This document shows, one piece after another, positions 1 through 8,066 of a stretch of 45,478 nt of DNA. Numbering within the stretch: the stretch's first letter is position 1; every line of letters starts with the position of its first letter. A program made the position numbers and the translations under genes. The DNA is taken from the IMG/VR virus record IMGVR_UViG_3300022074_000091, positions 1-45,478 of that record. One strand, 5' to 3'. The stretch comes from a virus. The notes beneath the pieces were generated by a model, which was given only the letters and a program-made list of their open reading frames with translations, made no database searches and was not told where the DNA came from.

Positions 1-21
1 GAAAAATATATAATAGAATAG
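1..21 (+). CDS. Possible 3' end of an upstream gene (partial)
   Basis: Frame 1 reads six codons (ending in Ile-Ile-Glu) and then TAG at 19-21; the other two forward frames stop earlier. A gene running into the window could end here, as the dense + strand packing would predict. Too short to identify. Confidence 0.25.
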   Translation, partial: EKYIIE

Positions 22-52
22 TTGCCATTCAGCAATATTTTTATTATCTTCG
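19..52 (+). promoter_or_regulatory. Host-type (Bacteroidetes sigma-A-like) promoter
   Basis: TAGTTG at 19-24, a 20-base spacer, then TATCTTCG at 45-52. This fits the Bacteroidetes vegetative consensus (TTG, about 20 bases, TANNTTTG) at all but one defined position. The same TAGTTG and 20-base spacer recur at 940, 30236, 33662 and 39185. It would drive the HD-hydrolase/sigma module starting at 162, leaving an untranslated leader of about 100 bases. Confidence 0.55.
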
Positions 53-161
53 ATAATATATAATATATAAATTATTATTTAATATTAATTTTTATTTAAT
101 TATTATATTAATATATAAATATATATAGATTAATAGGTTATTAAAAAAGGAATACTATAAT
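53..161 (+). promoter_or_regulatory. A/T-only leader with a T4-late-like TATAAATA box
   Basis: Nearly pure A/T between the promoter and the first gene, with short alternating AT runs that can fold into weak hairpins. TATAAATA at 114-121 is identical to the T4 late -10 box in the sense orientation, but in sequence this biased a chance match is quite possible. A weak Shine-Dalgarno-like AAGG lies at 147-150, 11 bases before the ATG at 162. Confidence 0.3.
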
Positions 162-896
162 ATGAGTTTAAAAGCAGAGCAAATTAGTAATAATTACGAA
201 AAACACCTAAAAATAATAGACCACTACTTAGGAGGTAGGGCTATTTCATGTAAGGAGATGATTAAACAGTTAGGAGAAGAGTATATTATGGCTCCTGCTA
301 GTGGTAAGACTTGGTTTCATAATGCTTTTGCCGGAGGATATGTTGATCACGTTAATAGAGTAGTTCAATATGCCGTTAAACAATCACAACTTTATAAAGA
401 TATGGGCGGTACGGTTGATTATACCGAAGAAGAATTAGTATTTTCTGCTTTATTTCATGATTTAGGTAAGATAGGAGATCCTAATATACCATCATATATA
501 CCTCAGACTGATAAATGGAGGCAAGATAAGCTAAATGAAATGTATACTCCTAACTCAGAACTTGAATTTATGCTAGTACCAGATAGATCTTTGTTTACTT
601 TACAGAAATTCGGTATAGAATTAACTAAAAACGAGTATTTAGCTATAAAACTACACGATGGAGTGTTTTCCGACGCTAATAAACCTTACTTTTTTACTAA
701 TAACCCTAATGCTAGGATGAGAACATCGATAGTTAACGTACTACACAGTGCAGACTTCTTAGCTTCTAAGGTTGAATACGATATTTGGAAGAGAAACGGT
801 GGTAACACCAACTCAACCGTTAAAAAAACTAAGTCTTCCACAGGAAAACGAGTTAATTCGTCGGAAGGACTTACTAATATGTTAAAAAAACTATAA
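162..896 (+). CDS. HD-domain metal-dependent phosphohydrolase
   Basis: A 244-residue protein of the HD superfamily, whose members hydrolyse phosphoester bonds in nucleotides or nucleic acids using a bound metal. Visible ligands: His63 in the GGYVDH stretch, the His99-Asp100 doublet in FHDLGK, a further LHDG, and HSADF near residue 190. The last 40 residues are Ser/Thr/Lys-rich and look like a flexible tail. It is the first complete gene, follows a host-type promoter, and is one base from the next gene. Related HD proteins are common in T4-like phages; the substrate cannot be read from sequence. ATG 162 is the first start after the A/T leader. Confidence 0.75.
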   Translation: MSLKAEQISNNYEKHLKIIDHYLGGRAISCKEMIKQLGEEYIMAPASGKTWFHNAFAGGYVDHVNRVVQYAVKQSQLYKDMGGTVDYTEEELVFSALFHDLGKIGDPNIPSYIPQTDKWRQDKLNEMYTPNSELEFMLVPDRSLFTLQKFGIELTKNEYLAIKLHDGVFSDANKPYFFTNNPNARMRTSIVNVLHSADFLASKVEYDIWKRNGGNTNSTVKKTKSSTGKRVNSSEGLTNMLKKL

Positions 897-1217
897 ATGT
901 TAATAGAAACTACAACTTTATACATAATTTCCGGAATAATAGTTGGAATTATACTTATTTTATCTTATATTATAAGAAACTTACTTATAAAAGTAGAGAA
1001 ATACGAAGACGTTACCATAGATCAAACACAATATCTTCAGAATGTCTCTAATTTAATAGGTGATTCTAAAAAGCACCTTAATAAGCTTGATGAACGAGGG
1101 GTCTTTCAATCAGATGATGAGGTCGGTTACTTTTTTAAACAAATGAAACTAGTACAAAAAGAGCTAGACCGATACATGCTCCCCGAGAATTATGGCACGA
1201 AAGAAGAGCAAAGCTAA
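897..1217 (+). CDS. Small single-pass membrane protein with coiled-coil-like tail
   Basis: A 106-residue protein with one strong transmembrane helix at about residues 8-30 (Ile/Leu-rich, no charge until Arg) and a charged, helical C-terminal part of about 75 residues. No signal peptidase site is evident, so an N-terminal membrane anchor is likely. It starts directly after the HD gene's stop and overlaps the sigma-factor gene by 26 bases. The reading frame contains a promoter-like site (940-973). I do not recognise the family; roles in host membrane takeover or lysis are possible but unsupported. Confidence 0.65.
   Translation: MLIETTTLYIISGIIVGIILILSYIIRNLLIKVEKYEDVTIDQTQYLQNVSNLIGDSKKHLNKLDERGVFQSDDEVGYFFKQMKLVQKELDRYMLPENYGTKEEQS
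940..973 (+). promoter_or_regulatory. Host-type promoter inside the membrane-protein gene
   Basis: TAGTTG at 940-945, exactly 20 bases, then TATATTAT at 966-973. All 14 defined bases and the spacing match the intergenic sites at 30236, 33662 and 39185. It lies about 220 bases ahead of the gp55-like sigma gene, so it could give that gene its own host-polymerase promoter. The match lies inside a coding frame, so chance cannot be excluded. Confidence 0.5.
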
Positions 1218-1896
1218 TTACTTTACTAAAGAAACAGAAGAGTATATAGTTAAATACAACACCTCTACAGATACAGAGTATAGAAATAGTATCTTTACCG
1301 AACACATTTACTTCCCTTTCTACAAGTTAGCAGAGAATATTATACATACTTTTAAGTTTTATTATACTGATGTTGATAAGATAGAAGATTTAAAACTTGA
1401 AATAGTTTCTATGCTTTTAGAGGAAAAGATAATGAAATTCGATCCTACTAATGGCGCTAAAGCATATTCTTACTTTGGTACTATAGTTAAAAGATGGTTA
1501 ATTAATTATAATAATAAAAATTATAAGAACCTAAAAAAGGTAGGAACCTTCGATGAAATGCAAGAAGGCTACAACCCTTCTCCTATACCTAATGAGGATA
1601 ATGCTATCTCTCTGGGTATATTTTTAGATTTATACGTTAATCAAACATACTTAATATTAGAAGATTTATTTCCAAAAGAAAACGAAAGGAAGATCGCAGA
1701 TGCTATTTTAACTATATTTAAAACTAGACAGGATTTAGATATCTTTAAGAAAAAAGCTCTTTATATTTATATAAGAGAGATGACTGACTGTGAAACTCCT
1801 CATCTAACTAAAGTAGTAAATAAGTTAAAAATCGAATACTATAAACTATTCGAAAAATATAATAGTATAGGACTAATTAAAACAAAGTTAGTTTAA
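1192..1896 (+). CDS. 55: Late-transcription sigma factor, T4 gp55-like
   Basis: A 234-residue protein resembling the reduced sigma factor of T4-like phages, which redirects host RNA polymerase to late promoters. The telling part is residues about 82-118: a helix with Phe-Asp-Pro-Thr, then AYSYFGTIVKRWLINYNNK, matching sigma region 2 and the gp55 stretch (FDxTKxKNPHAY... followed by basic residues). The N-terminus is basic (ARKKSK); the C-terminal half is helical with little recognisable region 4. The start overlaps the upstream gene by 26 bases; no better ATG follows. It presumably acts with the sliding clamp to transcribe the structural genes that follow. Identification rests on motif recall. 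Confidence 0.7.
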   Translation: MARKKSKANYFTKETEEYIVKYNTSTDTEYRNSIFTEHIYFPFYKLAENIIHTFKFYYTDVDKIEDLKLEIVSMLLEEKIMKFDPTNGAKAYSYFGTIVKRWLINYNNKNYKNLKKVGTFDEMQEGYNPSPIPNEDNAISLGIFLDLYVNQTYLILEDLFPKENERKIADAILTIFKTRQDLDIFKKKALYIYIREMTDCETPHLTKVVNKLKIEYYKLFEKYNSIGLIKTKLV

Positions 1897-1898
1897 AT

Positions 1899-1908
1899 CT
1901 ATTTATTA
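1899..1908 (+). promoter_or_regulatory. Candidate late-promoter motif (CTATTTATTA)
   Basis: CTATTTATTA between the sigma gene and the first structural-region gene, 14 bases before ATG 1922. The identical 10-mer is at 4301. It resembles the TATTTATA motif found before 13823, 15630, 20049, 40445 and 43180. Confidence 0.35.
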
Positions 1909-1921
1909 AAAAAGACTTATA

Positions 1922-2290
1922 ATGGACAGTAGTAAAGAAATATTTAAAGGTAAATCACTATCTGATCTTTTTAGCGAAATTTACGACAATTCTAAAGAAA
2001 CTAAATCTCAGGTTAGAGCTCTTATAGGCGAACTAAAACCTCTTATAGAAAATATAGGAGATGCAACTTTAATAGTACCTATGATTAAAGAGTATATGGA
2101 GATAGGAGTTAAAAATGACGAACACTTAATTAAACTAGCAACGGTAATACAAAGACTAGAAGCTATCACAGCTAAAGGCGGAGATGGCGAAATGTTTAAT
2201 TTTGACGACCTACAAGAACTGTTACAAGAATCTGAAGAGATTCAAGGAGAAGTAAAAGACGTTAGTGAAGATACTGAAGAAAAAGAGTAA
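1922..2290 (+). CDS. Conserved phage protein of unknown function, acidic tail
   Basis: A 122-residue, mostly helical protein. Residues 10-75 contain a stretch (SDLFSEIYDNSKETK, then PLIENIGDATLIVPMIKEYM) that I associate with a conserved family in marine T4-like phages, without known function. The last 25 residues are strongly acidic (Glu/Asp). It follows the candidate late motif at 1899, and its stop overlaps the next start in TAATG, so it is likely translated with the spike-like gene. Its place between the late sigma factor and the baseplate genes suggests a late assembly or regulatory role. Confidence 0.6.
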   Translation: MDSSKEIFKGKSLSDLFSEIYDNSKETKSQVRALIGELKPLIENIGDATLIVPMIKEYMEIGVKNDEHLIKLATVIQRLEAITAKGGDGEMFNFDDLQELLQESEEIQGEVKDVSEDTEEKE

Positions 2291-3468
2291 TGATAGATTT
2301 TAATTTTCGTACCGGCGGGGCTTTACCCAGTGGTTTAGATAATGTAAGTAGAGATAAAACTAATCCTGCTAGAGTTATCGATATTATATTAGATAGCGAT
2401 CATCCTTTGTACGATCAATACGACGGTCCTAATAGTATCGGTATGATTTTTTATAGGTTGATAGATGAAACTAATCTAGATAATACTGAAACAGGAGAAG
2501 AAGAATATACAGGTCAAGCTTTTCCTATAAGTAGTTATCAAAAACTCCTTCCTTTAAAAAACGAAATAGTATTTCTGACCAAAGGACCAGATGGACTAGT
2601 AGATGATGGATCAGGAGAAGGTAAGTATTACTATATAACTCCTTATGCTATATGGAACCACCCTCATCATAATGCTATACCAGTACGAACTGAAGATAAT
2701 CCAGAAGTAAATATAGGAGAAAACTTAACACCAGACGATAAAGTTGCTCCTTTGCAACCTTTTCCTGGTGATATGATATTAGAAGGCCGTTTAGGTCAAA
2801 CTATAAGATTTGCTGGATTACCTCATCCTAAGTCTCCATTTACTGATAATACAAATGAAAACAAACCTATATTCATAATAAGTAACGGACAAGGTGAAAC
2901 TGAAAACGGTTTTATGCATATAATAGAAGACATTAATAAAGACCCGTCTTCTATATTTTTAACTTCTAATCATAAAATACCTTTAGAATTAGCTAATAAT
3001 AAAAGACTATCTTATGACGATATACCGGATACACCTAATAAGTATCAAGGTCCTCAAATACTATTTAATGCTGATAGGTTAGTTTTAAATGCCCGTAAAA
3101 ACGATATACTATTATCAAGTAGTACTTCTATAGGATTAAACTCCGATACAGTTAATATTGACGGAAAAGACTATATGTGTATAGATGCTGATAAAATATA
3201 CTTAGGAACTCAAGCTAGAACAGCTGAAGGAGCAAGCAAACAACCAGCAGTACTTGGACATAGATTAGAAGCATACTTGGGAGATATACTAGATCAACTC
3301 CAAGCTATGGCTAAAGCTATGGGAAGAGCTAAAACTATAAAAGGAGATGCTATACCGACTATCAATTTAAGAGGGAAATCATCTCAAATAGTACTTAAAC
3401 AATTAAAAAGGCAACTTAACCCTAAAGGTACAAGTAATCTTAAATCTAAAAAACTTTATATAGAATAA
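2290..3468 (+). CDS. Baseplate central spike/hub protein, gp5-like without lysozyme domain
   Basis: A 392-residue structural protein. Residues 1-110 look like an OB-type beta domain; residues about 160-185 contain PGDMILEGRLGQTIRFAG, a turn-rich motif typical of the gp5/VgrG/gpV spike family. Residues 255-310 are short strands ending in VLNARKNDILLSSSTSIGL, like the trimeric beta-helix or needle of such spikes. No lysozyme domain is visible, unlike T4 gp5. The C-terminus is basic. It starts in TAATG with the preceding stop and its own stop overlaps the next start. It would cap the tail tube and puncture the host envelope. Confidence 0.65.
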   Translation: MIDFNFRTGGALPSGLDNVSRDKTNPARVIDIILDSDHPLYDQYDGPNSIGMIFYRLIDETNLDNTETGEEEYTGQAFPISSYQKLLPLKNEIVFLTKGPDGLVDDGSGEGKYYYITPYAIWNHPHHNAIPVRTEDNPEVNIGENLTPDDKVAPLQPFPGDMILEGRLGQTIRFAGLPHPKSPFTDNTNENKPIFIISNGQGETENGFMHIIEDINKDPSSIFLTSNHKIPLELANNKRLSYDDIPDTPNKYQGPQILFNADRLVLNARKNDILLSSSTSIGLNSDTVNIDGKDYMCIDADKIYLGTQARTAEGASKQPAVLGHRLEAYLGDILDQLQAMAKAMGRAKTIKGDAIPTINLRGKSSQIVLKQLKRQLNPKGTSNLKSKKLYIE

Positions 3469-4295
3469 TGCCGTGTAGTATACCTCCATCGAATCTTGCG
3501 GCATTTGTAGCCCAATACCTAGCTAAACTAGAAGCTTTTATTATTGCTAAAGTTTATGAAGAAGTAAATAAAATAATAGAAAAGCTAATGGGTCAAGCTT
3601 GCCCACCAGTAGAAGAATTAAAAAAACTATTAGCAGTTAGAGATAACTTACTTAATATGATTAACGGGTTAGAAGCAAAGATAGGACCTGTTAAAAAGTT
3701 TGCTGAACAAATGAAACCACCAATTCAAGCAGCTAAAGCAACTGTATTAGTATTAGAACAAATACCTATACCTACTACTATAGGAACACCACCTACAGGA
3801 GGAACTGCAGATATCGGTGGTCAAATATTCTCGATTACTGTAGGAGCTCAAAACAGATTTGCTCAACTACTTAATATAGCATGTCAAATAGTAGACTTAT
3901 TAATGAAAGATGCTCAAGCAATCTTAGATTTAACAGACATAAGCTTTGACGGACTAGATCCAGTTAAACAAAAACTACAAAGTATAGACTTAAAGCTATT
4001 TGAATGTGTAGAAGCACTTCCAGACGATCAAAAACAAGAAGTATTAGCGTTGATAGAGAACTTACCTGCTAATGCTGGCTTAACTGGAATAGATGATAAA
4101 GGTAATATTTTTTATAAAAATTATAAAATTACAATACAAGAGGATAAAGAATCTCCTGGATTTGCAAAAAGACGGTTTGCTCAAGTAGAAAATGATAGAG
4201 GAGTTGTAGTAATGAGAGGACCGGCATCGTTTAGCTCTTCAACAAAAGTGCTAGTAGACGAAATAAAATTCAGAATAGACAATCAACTTCCATAA
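3468..4295 (+). CDS. Probable baseplate-associated structural protein
   Basis: A 275-residue protein, largely helical from 1 to 110 (CPPVEELKKLL, then LLNMINGLEAKIG) with a Pro/Gly-rich linker near 95-115 and a C-terminal beta part (FAQVENDRGVVVMRGPASF, then SSSTKVLVDEIKFRIDNQLP). That C-terminal stretch looks conserved in marine T4-like phages, but I cannot name the function. The gene overlaps the spike gene by one base and precedes gp25 by one small gene, so a baseplate hub or wedge role is the natural inference. Four Cys residues are present without a clear zinc pattern. Confidence 0.6.
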   Translation: MPCSIPPSNLAAFVAQYLAKLEAFIIAKVYEEVNKIIEKLMGQACPPVEELKKLLAVRDNLLNMINGLEAKIGPVKKFAEQMKPPIQAAKATVLVLEQIPIPTTIGTPPTGGTADIGGQIFSITVGAQNRFAQLLNIACQIVDLLMKDAQAILDLTDISFDGLDPVKQKLQSIDLKLFECVEALPDDQKQEVLALIENLPANAGLTGIDDKGNIFYKNYKITIQEDKESPGFAKRRFAQVENDRGVVVMRGPASFSSSTKVLVDEIKFRIDNQLP

Positions 4296-4300
4296 CTTAA

Positions 4301-4310
4301 CTATTTATTA
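4301..4310 (+). promoter_or_regulatory. Candidate late-promoter motif (CTATTTATTA)
   Basis: Identical 10-mer to 1899-1908, in the 17-base gap before ATG 4313. The motif ends only two bases before the start codon, so a T4-like start site would fall inside the gene; this copy could act on genes further down or be something other than a promoter. Confidence 0.25.
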
Positions 4311-4312
4311 AT

Positions 4313-4732
4313 ATGAAACTAAATCAATTACGTAAAATTATACGAGAAGAAGTTAAAGCAGCTGTTAAGGAAGAGTTACAAGACATACTTAACGAAGCTG
4401 TTAAAGTTGCGAGTACTCCAACTAATGAGGCTAAATCTTCAAATGTAGCTATGCCAAAACCATCTCCTACTAATCCAGTAGCGACTGGTAAAAAGAGTAT
4501 AGATGAAATGTTAGAGCAAACAGCTAACAACATGACTAATGAAGAATATAGAAATGTATTCACTGGTACATCTGATATGGTAACTGGAATGCCAAATATG
4601 GCTTCTACAGTAGCTAATCAGATGAACATGAATTCAGGTAATCAACCAGGACTAGATATTTCTAATTTAGAGTTTGTGAATAAAGCAAAAGCAGTATTAG
4701 ATTTATCAAATAAGAAAACACAAGTAGTTTAA
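4313..4732 (+). CDS. Small structural-region protein with charged N-terminal helix
   Basis: A 139-residue protein opening with a strongly amphipathic helix (MKLNQLRKIIREEVKAAVKE), followed by a low-complexity Asn/Thr/Met/Pro region from about residue 45. The N-terminus includes IRE and later ILNEA, which fit the (I/L)-x-E rule for T4-type prohead protease cleavage, but the helix is longer and more charged than the clear targeting peptides elsewhere in this window. It lies one base upstream of the gp25-like gene, suggesting a baseplate or scaffold-like role. Family not recognised with confidence. Confidence 0.55.
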   Translation: MKLNQLRKIIREEVKAAVKEELQDILNEAVKVASTPTNEAKSSNVAMPKPSPTNPVATGKKSIDEMLEQTANNMTNEEYRNVFTGTSDMVTGMPNMASTVANQMNMNSGNQPGLDISNLEFVNKAKAVLDLSNKKTQVV

Positions 4733-4733
4733 G

Positions 4734-5144
4734 ATGGCGTTTGAAGCAAAAAAAATAAACCCTATAGACTTACAGCCTAGAAAAGCTGTAGGTATTGATT
4801 TACCTTTTAACGGTAAGGGTGTATTTAATTCAACGTTTGAAACAAAAGAAGCTATAAAAGCTAATCTTATTAACTACATACTAACTGGTAAAGGAGAGAG
4901 GTATTTTAACCCTAGCTTTGGTTCCGGTATAAGAAATCTAATTTTTGAGAATATAAATAGAGATAATTTAACAGATCTAGAATTTTTAATTAGAGATGCT
5001 TTAGCTCGATATTTTCCTAAATTAGAAATATTAAACCTTAACTTAGTAGGTGAAGCAGATTCTAACTTGATTAGTTTTTCATTAAACTTTAAGCTAGTCG
5101 ATACACAAGTAGAAGACGAAATAACTATAAATTTTGAACAATAA
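4734..5144 (+). CDS. 25: Baseplate wedge protein, gp25/GpW-like
   Basis: A 136-residue protein matching the gp25-like family in size and sequence: residues 50-75 read ILTGKGERYFNPSFGSGI followed by RNLIFE, the hallmark of gp25 (T4), gpW (P2) and type VI TssE. In T4 gp25 joins the wedge core and is where the sheath starts. The next gene is the J/gp6-like wedge protein, the usual neighbour, and the two genes overlap by one base (TAATG). No Shine-Dalgarno sequence is present. Confidence 0.88.
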   Translation: MAFEAKKINPIDLQPRKAVGIDLPFNGKGVFNSTFETKEAIKANLINYILTGKGERYFNPSFGSGIRNLIFENINRDNLTDLEFLIRDALARYFPKLEILNLNLVGEADSNLISFSLNFKLVDTQVEDEITINFEQ

Positions 5145-6946
5145 TGGCTCAAGATATTAAAATACAATATACAGATAAAGACTTCTCTAGTTTGAGAGGA
5201 CAGTTAGTAGAGTTAGCTAAAAACTACTTTCCTGATTCATATAATGATTTTTCACCTACCTCACCCGGTATGATGTTTGTAGAAATGTCTGCCTATGTAG
5301 GAGATATCTTATCTTTTTATCAAGACTCTCAATTACAGGAAACATTCTTACAGTACGCACAAGATCCTGGTAATTTATATGCTATGGCTTATATGATGGG
5401 ATATAAACCCAGAGTAACCACAGCATCGAACGTAGAAGTTAAAGTAACTCAAAGAGTTGCAGCTTCTGGTTCTAATTACGAACCTAACTATAATCAAGCT
5501 ATAACAGTAGCCGAAAATGGAGTGCTAGCTTCTGGTAACGAAAAGTTTATACTTGATAGTAAAGTTGATTTTTCTTTTTCAAGCTCATATGATCCTACTC
5601 TAGTTACTATATACAGTATAGATGGTAGTGGAAATCCTACTGAATACGAATTAGAAAAAACAGTAAAAGCACATTCTGGAGAAATAGTATCTCAACAATT
5701 TACTGTTGGTAGTGCTAGTAAATTTTTAACTCTTACTATAGATGATAGTAAAATTATAGGAATCTTAGATATTACTGATGGAGATGGCAATAAATATACT
5801 GAAGTGCCTTACTTAGGACAAGATGTTGTATTTACTGAAGCTGTTAATACAGGTAATAACGCAGGAGAAGTACCATACGTACTATCTGCTACAACAGCTA
5901 CTAATAGATTTGTTACAAGATTTAACTCTACTGGACAGCTACTTATACAGTTTGGCGCCGGGATGTCATCAGCAAATGATGAAACCTTTTTACCTGATCC
6001 TACGAAAGTAGGTGGAGGGACTAATCAAGGTATTAGAAGAACAGATTATGCTTATGATCCATCTAACTTTTTATTTAGTTCTGCATACGGTAATGCACCT
6101 TCTAATACTACCTTAACTGTAAGGTACATAAAAGGAGGAGGAGTGTCTTCTAATATTAACTCTAATACTTTAGTTAATCAAGAAGCTATAAATACTGCTG
6201 TTACTGATAATGCTTTCTTAAGTACATTAGATTTTACTAATCCAACAGCAGCTCAAGGGGGTAAAGATGGAGATACCGTAGAAGAAATCAGACAAAACTC
6301 TTTGAGGGCTTTTAATGAGCAGGGTAGAATAGTAACTAAACAAGATTATGCATTTAGAGCTATGACCCTTCCAACTACTTTAGGAGCTATTGCTAAGGCA
6401 TTTGTAACTACTGATGCTGATATACCAACATCTGATTCACAGGTCTATAATCCTCTAGGTGTATGTTTGTACGTATTAGCATATGATATAAATAAAAAAC
6501 TAATTCAATCTAAAGAAGAATTAAAAAATAATTTAAAAGTTTACCTAAGTCAATTTAAATCGTTGACTGATGGTTGTACTATTAAAGATGCTTTTGTTAT
6601 TAATATTGGAGTAAAATTTGAAATTATAACATTACCTAGTTATAACTCTAGAGAAGTTATACTAAAGTGTACTGAAGTATTAAAAGAGCATTTTAATATT
6701 GACAAATGGTCTATTAATCAACCTATAAATCTTTCAACTATATATACTTTATTAGACAGAGTAAAAGGAGTACAGACAGTACAAAATGTAATGATAGAAC
6801 CTAAAGTAGCAGGTAACTACTCTACTTTTAGTTATGATATTAAAGGGGCAACAAAAAACAACATAGTATATCCTTCTTTAGATCCGATGATATTTGAAGT
6901 CAAGTTTCCTAATAGCGATATACAAGGAAGAGTAACAACATTATAA
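5144..6946 (+). CDS. 6: Baseplate wedge protein, gp6/baseplate-J-like
   Basis: A 600-residue protein of the gp6/J family that forms the ring of wedges around the hub. The N-terminal 90 residues are diagnostic: DKDFSSLRGQLVELAKNYFP, then SPGMMFVEMSAYVGDILSFY, a dimer-core region. The middle (150-330) is beta-rich and probably the domain inserted in marine T4-like versions. Residues about 370-600 hold the conserved J-like end (EEIRQNSLRAFNEQGRIVTK, later DRVKGVQTVQNVMIEPK). It directly follows gp25 and is one base ahead of the next baseplate gene. Confidence 0.85.
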   Translation: MAQDIKIQYTDKDFSSLRGQLVELAKNYFPDSYNDFSPTSPGMMFVEMSAYVGDILSFYQDSQLQETFLQYAQDPGNLYAMAYMMGYKPRVTTASNVEVKVTQRVAASGSNYEPNYNQAITVAENGVLASGNEKFILDSKVDFSFSSSYDPTLVTIYSIDGSGNPTEYELEKTVKAHSGEIVSQQFTVGSASKFLTLTIDDSKIIGILDITDGDGNKYTEVPYLGQDVVFTEAVNTGNNAGEVPYVLSATTATNRFVTRFNSTGQLLIQFGAGMSSANDETFLPDPTKVGGGTNQGIRRTDYAYDPSNFLFSSAYGNAPSNTTLTVRYIKGGGVSSNINSNTLVNQEAINTAVTDNAFLSTLDFTNPTAAQGGKDGDTVEEIRQNSLRAFNEQGRIVTKQDYAFRAMTLPTTLGAIAKAFVTTDADIPTSDSQVYNPLGVCLYVLAYDINKKLIQSKEELKNNLKVYLSQFKSLTDGCTIKDAFVINIGVKFEIITLPSYNSREVILKCTEVLKEHFNIDKWSINQPINLSTIYTLLDRVKGVQTVQNVMIEPKVAGNYSTFSYDIKGATKNNIVYPSLDPMIFEVKFPNSDIQGRVTTL

Positions 6947-6947
6947 G

Positions 6948-8066
6948 ATGGCAGTAATAAAAATATTTCCGATAGAAGATACTTTCATATCCACAGAGAA
7001 ATCTTTATCCAATCACGGTAAAGATGAAATGTTAGAGGTAGGAGGGTATAAAACCTCTGGTGGAGGTGAAACGTTACGTACGTTTATAAAATTTAACAGA
7101 ACAGAAGTAGAGCAAGCTATAGCAGCTATATCTGCTTCTAGTAATAGTGGAAACTATGCTGTTAGGCTTAAAGGTAGCTTAGCTACTGCTAACGAAATAC
7201 CTTATTCATTTAATTTAAATCTACATCCTTTATCTCAATCTTGGGATCCCGGAACTGGAAAATATGGAGATCAACCAGCTAACCTTACAGGCTGTAGTTG
7301 GCTTTATAGAAAAGCTGGTTCACAAGACCAATGGATGACAGCAAGTTATTCTACCGGTGTTACTGCGTCTTTCGAAGATGATTTAAAAGGAGGTGGTGTT
7401 TGGTATACATCTTCTGTTTCTCAATCTTTTAATCAAAACTCAGATCTAGACTTAGATATGGTAGTAACCGACTTATTTGGGAGTGACTATAGAAGCGGCA
7501 GTTTAGGAGATTATGGTTTTGTTCTTAAACTAGAAGATCAATATGAATTTAATGCTTCTTCATCAGTTAGGTTAAAATACTTCAGTGCTGATACTAATAC
7601 TATATATCCGCCACATATTGAAATACAGTCAACAGCTACTGGTCTATTTACTGGTTCGTTACCTTCCATTACAGATTCAGAATTTACACTATCAGTTAGA
7701 AACAATAAAGGAGAGTACACTACTAATAACGATATTAACTTCACAGGTGATAAGCAAAGATTTAGATTACACTGTAGACCTAAGTATCCTACTAGAACAT
7801 TTACTACTTCATCAGCGTACATAAATAACCATGTTTTACCTACTGGTTCTTTCTGGGGACTAAAAGACGAAAACACCGAAGAAATGTGCATAGACTTTAG
7901 TACCGGTACTTATATCAATCACGATGCAACTAGTATGTATTTTGATATGTTTATGGATGGACTACAACCTGAAAGGTATTACAGGTTATTAGTTAAAACT
8001 GAAGTTGACGGCTCTACTATTATTGCAGATACTAATGAAGTTTTTAAGGTAGTAAGAAATGGCTAA
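6948..8066 (+). CDS. Baseplate/tail protein with DNRLRE-like beta domain
   Basis: A 372-residue, beta-rich, Ser/Thr/Gly-rich protein. The first 190 residues resemble a DNRLRE-type jelly-roll (start IKIFPIEDTFISTEKSLSNH, then GETLRTFIKFN), a fold used in cell-surface and phage-surface proteins. Residues 225-372 form a second beta module ending in YYRLLVKTEVDGSTII. The family seems conserved among marine T4-like phages, but its T4 equivalent is unclear. It overlaps the next gene by 8 bases, so the two products are likely made together, probably as outer wedge components linking gp6 to fibres. Confidence 0.6.
   Translation: MAVIKIFPIEDTFISTEKSLSNHGKDEMLEVGGYKTSGGGETLRTFIKFNRTEVEQAIAAISASSNSGNYAVRLKGSLATANEIPYSFNLNLHPLSQSWDPGTGKYGDQPANLTGCSWLYRKAGSQDQWMTASYSTGVTASFEDDLKGGGVWYTSSVSQSFNQNSDLDLDMVVTDLFGSDYRSGSLGDYGFVLKLEDQYEFNASSSVRLKYFSADTNTIYPPHIEIQSTATGLFTGSLPSITDSEFTLSVRNNKGEYTTNNDINFTGDKQRFRLHCRPKYPTRTFTTSSAYINNHVLPTGSFWGLKDENTEEMCIDFSTGTYINHDATSMYFDMFMDGLQPERYYRLLVKTEVDGSTIIADTNEVFKVVRNG

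Noticed and set aside
1760-1775. TATATTTATATAA in the sigma gene as another late promoter
   Set aside because: It lies in coding sequence with no gene start nearby and fits the high AT content; it shows that the TATTTATA core alone is not very specific.
3468-4295. Lysozyme or peptidase domain near the spike gene
   Set aside because: Neither this gene nor its upstream neighbour shows catalytic motifs of lysozyme, NlpC/P60 or other wall hydrolases.
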